Source: Macrocystis pyrifera
Lineage: Eukaryota; Sar; Phaeophyceae; Laminariales; Laminariaceae
Length of the DNA: 64,000 nucleotides
Direction of reading: 5' to 3'
Assembly (NCBI GenBank): GCA_031763025.1
Contig: JASSKH010000012.1
Span: 3,658,001-3,722,000, forward strand
Translations under genes and position numbers: made by a program
The notes under the pieces: generated by a model
Told to the model about the DNA's origin: nothing
The model's database searches: none
What the model saw: only the letters and a program-made list of their open reading frames with translations
In this document: positions 59,963 through 64,000 of the stretch, piece by piece
How positions within the stretch are numbered: position 1 is the first letter of the stretch
How the letters are laid out: every line of letters starts with the position of its first letter

Positions 59963-62047
59963 CCACAACAACAACAACAACATCATCATCAACCAGTCAA
60001 TCAACCGATTGTTACAGGAGTAGATCGATTCGTCAATGAATCAGGTCCGATCAAAAACCTAAAATGGTTGACAGGACGCGGGCTACGGTAGACGTAGCAC
60101 CGATCAATCAACCGATTGTTACAGGAGTAGATCGATTCGTCAATGAATCAGGTTCGATCGAAAACCCAACATGGTTGACAGGACGCGGGCTACGGTAGAC
60201 GTAGCACCGATTTTTTTTCCTGAGGCTCCTCACTTCCGAAGCTCCGCACCCTCTACCCCAAAAAACTGTTTCTTTAGAAAAATCTTACACCGCAATCCCT
60301 CTTATAACCTTTTCAGGGCTACAGTACCGTTCTAGGTAGTTTGTCCCCCAAACGAAACTGCAGCGGTCTTAAAAGGGTTTACAATCCCGAAACCTACTGC
60401 AGGGGTATCACGAACAGTATAGTAAAACGATGATGTGATTCCAGCGATATTGGGTTTTCACCCTTTTAGGACCGCAGTCCCGTTTTGGGGCCAAACTACT
60501 TGAAATTAGACTGGTTTTGTCCCCAAATTGGGACTGCAGTCCTAAATGGTTAAGGAGCCCGGTCAATCCCAGTGACATGTTTTTTGGCCGAAAATTGCTA
60601 CCTCAATCGTAGCACGCGTCACAGCTTCAATCAGCCCGACCGGCGACGGCCCGCCGCCTCGAAACCGAAAAATCAGGATCTGCACTTCTTCGCGGACAAC
60701 ATCTGGAAGCTTGGCATGAACCTCACCGCGGGAAAGTTCCTCTTCCTGGGCGACTACGTTGACAGGGGGCAGCTCGGGCTAGAGTGCCTGGCATACCTCT
60801 TCTCGCTCAAAGTGAGTGGTTACGGAACGAAGGCTGCGGCACGAGCAAGTTGTCTCGTTTAAACAAAAAAAAAAAAACATGTTTTGGCCCTTGGAAGCGC
60901 CCAACGCCAGAGAACAGTGCACGATCAGGTACGCTGTCAAAAGTCAACAATAAGGTAGTGCTACTATGTCAAGACATTGAATAACAGGTTTCCTTGTTGT
61001 TTTATAGTATTTCCCTTGTTTCCTTTGTTCGAGGAATGTTTATGAGTGATTAACGTTGAAGCTACTCGTACTGTAATCCAATAGGCTATTGTAATCCAAT
61101 AGTCTACTGTAGGCCACTAGCTGCCCTTTTCGTATTGGTTTCCCTTGGGTTTTCTTCTTTTCGGGAAATGTTTACGAGCGACCAACGTTGAAGCAACTGT
61201 TGTAGTCCAATAGGCTATTGTAGTCCAATAGACAACTGCAGGCCAATAGGTGTTCTCTTCGTTTTGGTTTTCCTTGGTGTTCTTCTTTTCGGGGAATGTT
61301 CATGAGATATCAACGTTGAAGCTCATGCTGCCTGGACATTTAAGGTCGGATGGCGAACGCAACAATAATCATACGGTAGTGGGTACCCCGGTTTAAGAGC
61401 ACCCCGTGACAAGCGTAACCGCGCTCTTAACCACCAGGTACGTATTTCTGTTATCTGTAGTGAGCAATATATACCACTCCGGGCGAATTACAAGGACACT
61501 ATCACGGTGGCCCCTGATAAATAGGCCCAAAAACGGGGAAAGAGACGCTTCCCAATGTATTCCTCAAGATAAAAATGTAGCCTCGATGGGAAGCCTTTCA
61601 TCAGCCGCGTTTTCGAAACAGACTGCATTTCCGATTCACGCAGGAGATGCGGAGGCACAGCGCACCAACGTCGATGCCTTGGTCCTGTTTTGGGCCTATT
61701 TACTATGGGCCTCCGTGATAATATATACGCCAAGCGTTCTTTATAGTTCCGTTCCGACCGCTCTTAAGTCCAGAACGCTCTTTTCTTGGGCGCTTGAAAT
61801 TTCGGGGCACCCACTGCTGTACGTGATACAGCACAGAACCCCCCCCCCAAAAAAATCATATTGAGTTGGTCTCGCACTGAAAAAAAAAAACAAATACCTG
61901 GCATCCCCGACACCTTCTTCTTCTACCGCCTCTGTACAGATCGAAAACCCCGACAAAATCTTCATGCTTCGCGGCAACCACGAGCTGAGGGACGTCAACG
62001 GCTGGGTGGAGTACTACCGCGAGAAGTCCTTCCTGTGGCAATGCCAG
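55382..62047 (+). CDS. PPP-family metallophosphatase, copy 2 (split gene, runs past the window)
   Basis: Exons 55382-55544, 57531-57748, 58485-58606, 60677-60811 and 61940-62047 match copy 1 block by block and in phase. They give coiled coil, KREHPLEP linker, [17 protein letters not shown] and MLRGNHE. The HGG, LWSDP and RAHE exons of copy 1 have no counterpart before 64000, so the gene either continues beyond the window or is truncated. Relative to copy 1 one coiled-coil intron is absent and two introns are present that copy 1 lacks. The GDIHG exon is off frame by one base in a run of eight T. The donor after the GNHE exon is GC. Copy 2 may be a working paralog with sequence errors or an early pseudogene. 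Confidence 0.85.
55660..56370 (+). repeat. GTACTCCGAGTAC/GCAGTACCCGC satellite
   Basis: Self-complementary 10-12 bp words (tactcgcagt, actccgagtac) repeated dozens of times within the intron after the coiled-coil exon. Confidence 0.9.
56455..56686 (+). repeat. Perfect 116-bp tandem duplication
   Basis: Units 56455-56570 and 56571-56686, beginning ccctagctctagccctaacc and ending cctgcagtaa. No difference was seen between them. Confidence 0.95.
57010..57180 (+). mobile_element. Family E-like MITE remnants
   Basis: aaacggtctttgtatttacg and ttatattttccagacagggt with tggtat near the right end. At least two overlapping decayed copies. Confidence 0.45.
57220..57350 (+). pseudogene. Echo exon: copy of the 57531 exon start with its acceptor
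   Basis: cagccgcgcag then gtggtgaagcgcgagcatcc cttagagacgttgaa gives [16 protein letters not shown], against [16 protein letters not shown] downstream. Homology starts in the intron (cttgccagcagcc against cttgctagcaacc) and ends about 35 bases into the exon. It is offset by about 226 bp. Confidence 0.85.
57531..57748 (+). CDS. Phosphatase copy 2: KREHPLEP exon
   Basis: Seventy-two codons plus two bases, acceptor AACCGCGCAG, donor [85 protein letters not shown]. Copy 1 has an intron at MFK|TPK that is absent here. Confidence 0.92.
58485..58606 (+). CDS. Phosphatase copy 2: GDIHG exon with one-base frameshift
   Basis: Acceptor ATTTCCTCAG, donor TTAGAG|GTACGG. It completes the split Arg and reads [24 protein letters not shown]; after T8 at 58553-58560 the frame changes by one to [15 protein letters not shown]. 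Seven T would keep frame ([11 protein letters not shown]). A tttttttgcag acceptor inside the exon is an alternative reading but would lose the preceding block. Confidence 0.85.
58661..58766 (+). mobile_element. MITE family A, diverged ends (58661)
   Basis: agtacgggggatcatagtaa on the left, taatatggtcccacgcaa on the right. Intronic in copy 2. Confidence 0.85.
58873..59375 (+). mobile_element. SINE-like family B, full-length (58873)
   Basis: Begins tatataggttgggttggcgt immediately after a TACCTGGTA, and ends cgtgataatgagtacacccc with only a short C tail. About 500 bp; a good reference copy. Confidence 0.88.
59500..59710 (+). repeat. (ACC)n grading into (AACAAC)n
   Basis: About 12 ACC units followed by CAACACCAACACC-type words. 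The reverse strand gives poly-Gly/Val frames. Confidence 0.95.
59925..59996 (+). repeat. (CAA)n microsatellite
   Basis: About 20 caa/aac units. Confidence 0.95.
59997..60210 (+). repeat. 107-bp tandem duplication
   Basis: Units 59997-60103 and 60104-60210, beginning tcaatcaaccgattgttaca and ending acgtagcaccga, differing at about five positions. Confidence 0.92.
60308..60381 (+). mobile_element. MITE family D, shortened (60308)
   Basis: aaccttttcagggctacagt, then gtttgtcccccaaacgaaac, then gcggtcttaaaagggttt. The centre is deleted. Confidence 0.7.
60459..60553 (+). mobile_element. MITE family D, best preserved (60459)
   Basis: cacccttttaggaccgcagt, aactacttgaaattagactg, aattgggactgcagtcctaa. 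Arms of about 40 bp around gaaattaga. Confidence 0.88.
60677..60811 (+). CDS. Phosphatase copy 2: GDYVDRG exon
   Basis: Forty-five codons in phase 0, acceptor AAAATCAG, donor [57 protein letters not shown]. It differs from copy 1 at three residues. No MITE lies at its acceptor. Confidence 0.95.
61010..61360 (+). repeat. Intronic repeat family F (61010)
   Basis: tactgtaatccaataggcta and cggggaatgttcatgagata, ending aggtcggatggc. It is closest to the cyclase-intron copy at 6040. Confidence 0.8.
61502..61718 (+). mobile_element. Longer element with family A-like ends (217 bp)
   Basis: tcacggtggcccctgataaa and gggcctatttactatgggcc plus tccgtga form inverted ends of about 30 bp. The interior (about 155 bp) is unrelated to the short family A copies. 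Confidence 0.65.
61940..62047 (+). CDS. Phosphatase copy 2: GNHE exon with GC donor
   Basis: Thirty-six codons in phase 0: [36 protein letters not shown]. Acceptor CTCTGTACAG. The donor reads CCAG|GCAAGTAAG, a strong GC-type donor, where copy 1 has CCAG|GTGACG. Confidence 0.93.
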
Positions 62048-62365
62048 GCAAGTAAGGGTGTGAGGGGGGTGGCTCGCCTGTAAGTCGCCTACTATCACGG
62101 GGAAACGTACACTACCAATAGTAGACAGAGCCAAACATGGTGTGTGCACATAGGGGGGTTCTTGTTTTTTGAGTCCGTCGTGAGTTCTGAATACAGTAAG
62201 GATTCCCCGGCAAGGCGTTGGTGCGTCAGAGCGATATGCCCGCCGCCTTGTTGGAAGAGAGCCGGCTTGTTCATTCCAGGTTGCGTATGAGTGCCATTCT
62301 CCAGTCGCGCCGACCGGTTTTGACCGCCTTATATCGAGATACCGCCTACCTCATACCGCCTCATG
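62048..62365. other. Intron sequence, nothing recognised
   Basis: Contains aaacatggtgtgtgcacata, also seen at about 58785 and 62615, so a short dispersed repeat is present. Confidence 0.4.
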
Positions 62366-62540
62366 GGGGGGGGGGGGGGGTGTACTCATTATCGTGCATG
62401 GCCGTAGTCATATTGGGGGGGGGGGGGGGGTGGGGGTGTACTCATTATCATGCATGGTCGTAGTCATATGACCATAGACCCTCGCATCCCTACAATGCCG
62501 GGACGGAGCGCGTCGCGTTTTCACCGACTAGGCAGAGTCA
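62366..62540 (-). mobile_element. Two reverse SINE-like family B tails
   Basis: Poly(G) then gtgtactcattatcgtgcat (62382-62409), again poly(G) then gtgtactcattatcatgcat through cgggacggagcgcgtcgcgt to 62540. Confidence 0.75.
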
Positions 62541-62649
62541 TATGGGGGGGGGGGCTACTGTACGATGCCTCCCCCCCGTCCCTACTGTATACCAGGAATA
62601 GACTATTATAGCGACCACAACCAAATATGGTCCGTACACAGGGAGATAC

Positions 62650-62735
62650 CACTATGTCCCGAAATGTAGAGACACTTTGTATACTAATATTAAATAAATA
62701 ATTCAGTATATTTAGGAACAGAGTGGTACCTGTTC
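62650..62735 (+). mobile_element. Family E MITE, TA-flanked (62650)
   Basis: ta|ccactatgtcccgaaatgt on the left, tatatttaggaacagagtgg|ta on the right. Confidence 0.85.
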
Positions 62736-63080
62736 TTTGGGTCCATCGTGGGTTCTGATTACCATGCCTCTCCGTGAAGGTTAGTGGTTGGATGTTACAG
62801 GTATTACACTCTAACGTTACGTGCGGAAATGGCGGGGGGGGGGGGGTTGCGTCTGACTGGGGCGTCGTCTGGGGCTCGAGATGTTTGGTTTTCATTAACC
62901 GCCAGTTTTACTTTCCTTTTGAACTCGTGCGAGGTCGTGTGCTGTATACATGAAGGCTAAAAAACGTCGTTTGGTAATCGTTGGCTTGAGTCGGCACCCA
63001 AATAATATCGAGCCGCCAAGTCCAACCAAGGCATGCTTTGTTTCGCTGCCCAACTACAGTAATAACTAGCTGTCAAGTCC

Positions 63081-63107
63081 GGTCCTATTTACTATGGTCC
63101 CCCGTAA
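63081..63107 (+). mobile_element. MITE family A right-end fragment
   Basis: ggtcctatttactatggtcc plus cccgtaa, with no left half. Confidence 0.8.
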
Positions 63108-63110
63108 TAA

Positions 63111-63924
63111 GCCGCGAAGAAGACGCCTAGCCAGCTCACAGTTCTACGGGAAGGAAGGGAGGAATGGAGGAAAAGACAGTGGTAGACACATATTGTGAAA
63201 AAATGTTTAGACCAGCGCTGTTGTCCTTTTCGCTCGACATCAGGGAAAACCACATAGCAGTTGCTCTGGTATTGCGCATGACTGGCTGGTGCGAAGAGGG
63301 AAGCGGCCACCGGACGATGCTCTTTTACTACTGCTCAAATTAACTCACACTAACTCCAAGTATTAATAGTATCCCCCCCAAAAAAACGTCGGTGCAGTTC
63401 TGAACCAGGGGTTGAGGGTTTTGCTTCTGCTGGTTCCTTTCTAACACTAGCCCCAAAAACCGGCAGCCCTGATGAGTCGCGAGGGAGACGCCCTCTATCG
63501 AAGCGTCCACGCCGCTGTACCGACCAACCATCTAACTAACCAACCAACCAACCAACCAACTAACCAACTAACCAACCAGCCAATCAAAACAAACAACATA
63601 TAGTCACGAATGACAGGGCTAACGTTGCGCGCGCGAACGCAGCGCTTCCCCTCCTCACCCCTTCTCCACCCACTCCGCGAAAAGAAATACAAAGCCGCAC
63701 GCAACAGCGCTCTTCTTCGCGAAAACTCGATCGGCGGTCGAATGTAGAACGGGGTTCCCCTACTTTTTAGTGCGGTGTAAATATTCAGATTGAAACAGCA
63801 AAAATGAGAGGATACAATCACAAAAAGAGCACGACAGGGCTAGCGTTGCGCGCGCCGCGATACCCCCCCCCGCGCGCCACACCGGAAAACAACTCAATTC
63901 ACTCGAATTTTGTCGTCCATTGCA
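63111..63924. other. Gene-free stretch
   Basis: Holds an (ACCA)n run at 63535-63580 and a near-repeated gacagggctaacgttgcgcg / gacagggctagcgttgcgcg at 63610 and 63833. No exon of phosphatase copy 2 is recognised. Confidence 0.5.
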
Positions 63925-64000
63925 AGTCCGCCTCACAAGCGGTTCTTATTATCAATAGGGGATGCAACTCACCCTTCATGCGACTCGCCCAACACCTGAA
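63925..64000 (+). mobile_element. SINE-like family B, cut by window end
   Basis: gcaagtccgcctcacaagcg to cgactcgcccaacacctg, with an insertion attatcaata in the ttcttagtagg segment. Confidence 0.75.

Overview
The window is nuclear DNA of a eukaryote, probably a repeat-rich unicellular or algal protist. Conserved protein motifs appear only as short blocks of about 70-340 bp. These are bounded by GT-AG (twice GC-AG) splice sites and separated by introns of 0.1-3 kb, and more than 80% of the window is dispersed repeats and microsatellites. No prokaryotic gene layout, rRNA operon or convincing intact tRNA gene was seen. The lineage cannot be fixed from the sequence; the cyclase signature resembles membrane cyclases of protists, which is an impression and not a search result.

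Three split genes of signalling type carry the recognisable coding content. (1) On the + strand, about 1.3-12.9 kb and perhaps to 21.07 kb, lies a membrane-anchored class III nucleotidyl cyclase. It has transmembrane exons, a juxtamembrane helix, a catalytic domain over five or six exons and a low-complexity tail. (2) On the - strand, 41.56 kb down to 28.93 kb, lies a PPP-family metallophosphatase with all metal-ligand motifs (GDIHG, GDYVDRG, RGNHE, HGG, RAHE), a coiled-coil N terminus and an acidic Gly-rich tail. (3) On the + strand, 55.38 to 62.05 kb and continuing past the window, lies a second paralogous copy of that phosphatase, divergently oriented, with partly different intron positions.

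Layout: 0-1.3 kb GATC-rich repeat; 1.3-12.9 kb cyclase with minisatellite-filled introns; 13-16.7 kb GATC satellite and repeats; 16.7-21.1 kb further putative exons ending in a 1.16 kb terminal exon; 21.1-28.9 kb minisatellites and MITEs; 28.9-41.6 kb phosphatase copy 1; 41.6-55.3 kb gene-free repeats; 55.4-62.05 kb phosphatase copy 2; 62.05-64 kb repeats.

The repeats fall into clear families. A: a 105-bp palindromic MITE (about 27 full or near-full copies, TTACGGGGG...CCCCCGTAA, TA target duplication). B: a ~500-bp SINE-like element ending in a poly(C) tract. C: a non-LTR retrotransposon 3' end, also with a poly(C) tail and a 3' terminus homologous to that of B. D: a ~95-bp palindromic MITE. 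E: an ~85-bp TA-flanked MITE beginning CCACTCTGTCC. F: an intronic repeat shared by the cyclase and the phosphatase. G: a GATC-rich repeat. 

The most unusual signals are as follows. Truncated, decayed copies of exons, each with its own splice acceptor, lie just upstream of the true exon ('echo exons'). A minisatellite is built from an exon end plus its splice donor. TACCWGGTA 9-mers are strongly over-represented and look like excision footprints. A family A MITE has inserted exactly into the TAG acceptor of a phosphatase intron. Exon coordinates were worked out by eye from reading frame, phase and splice consensus; no alignment or transcript evidence was available.
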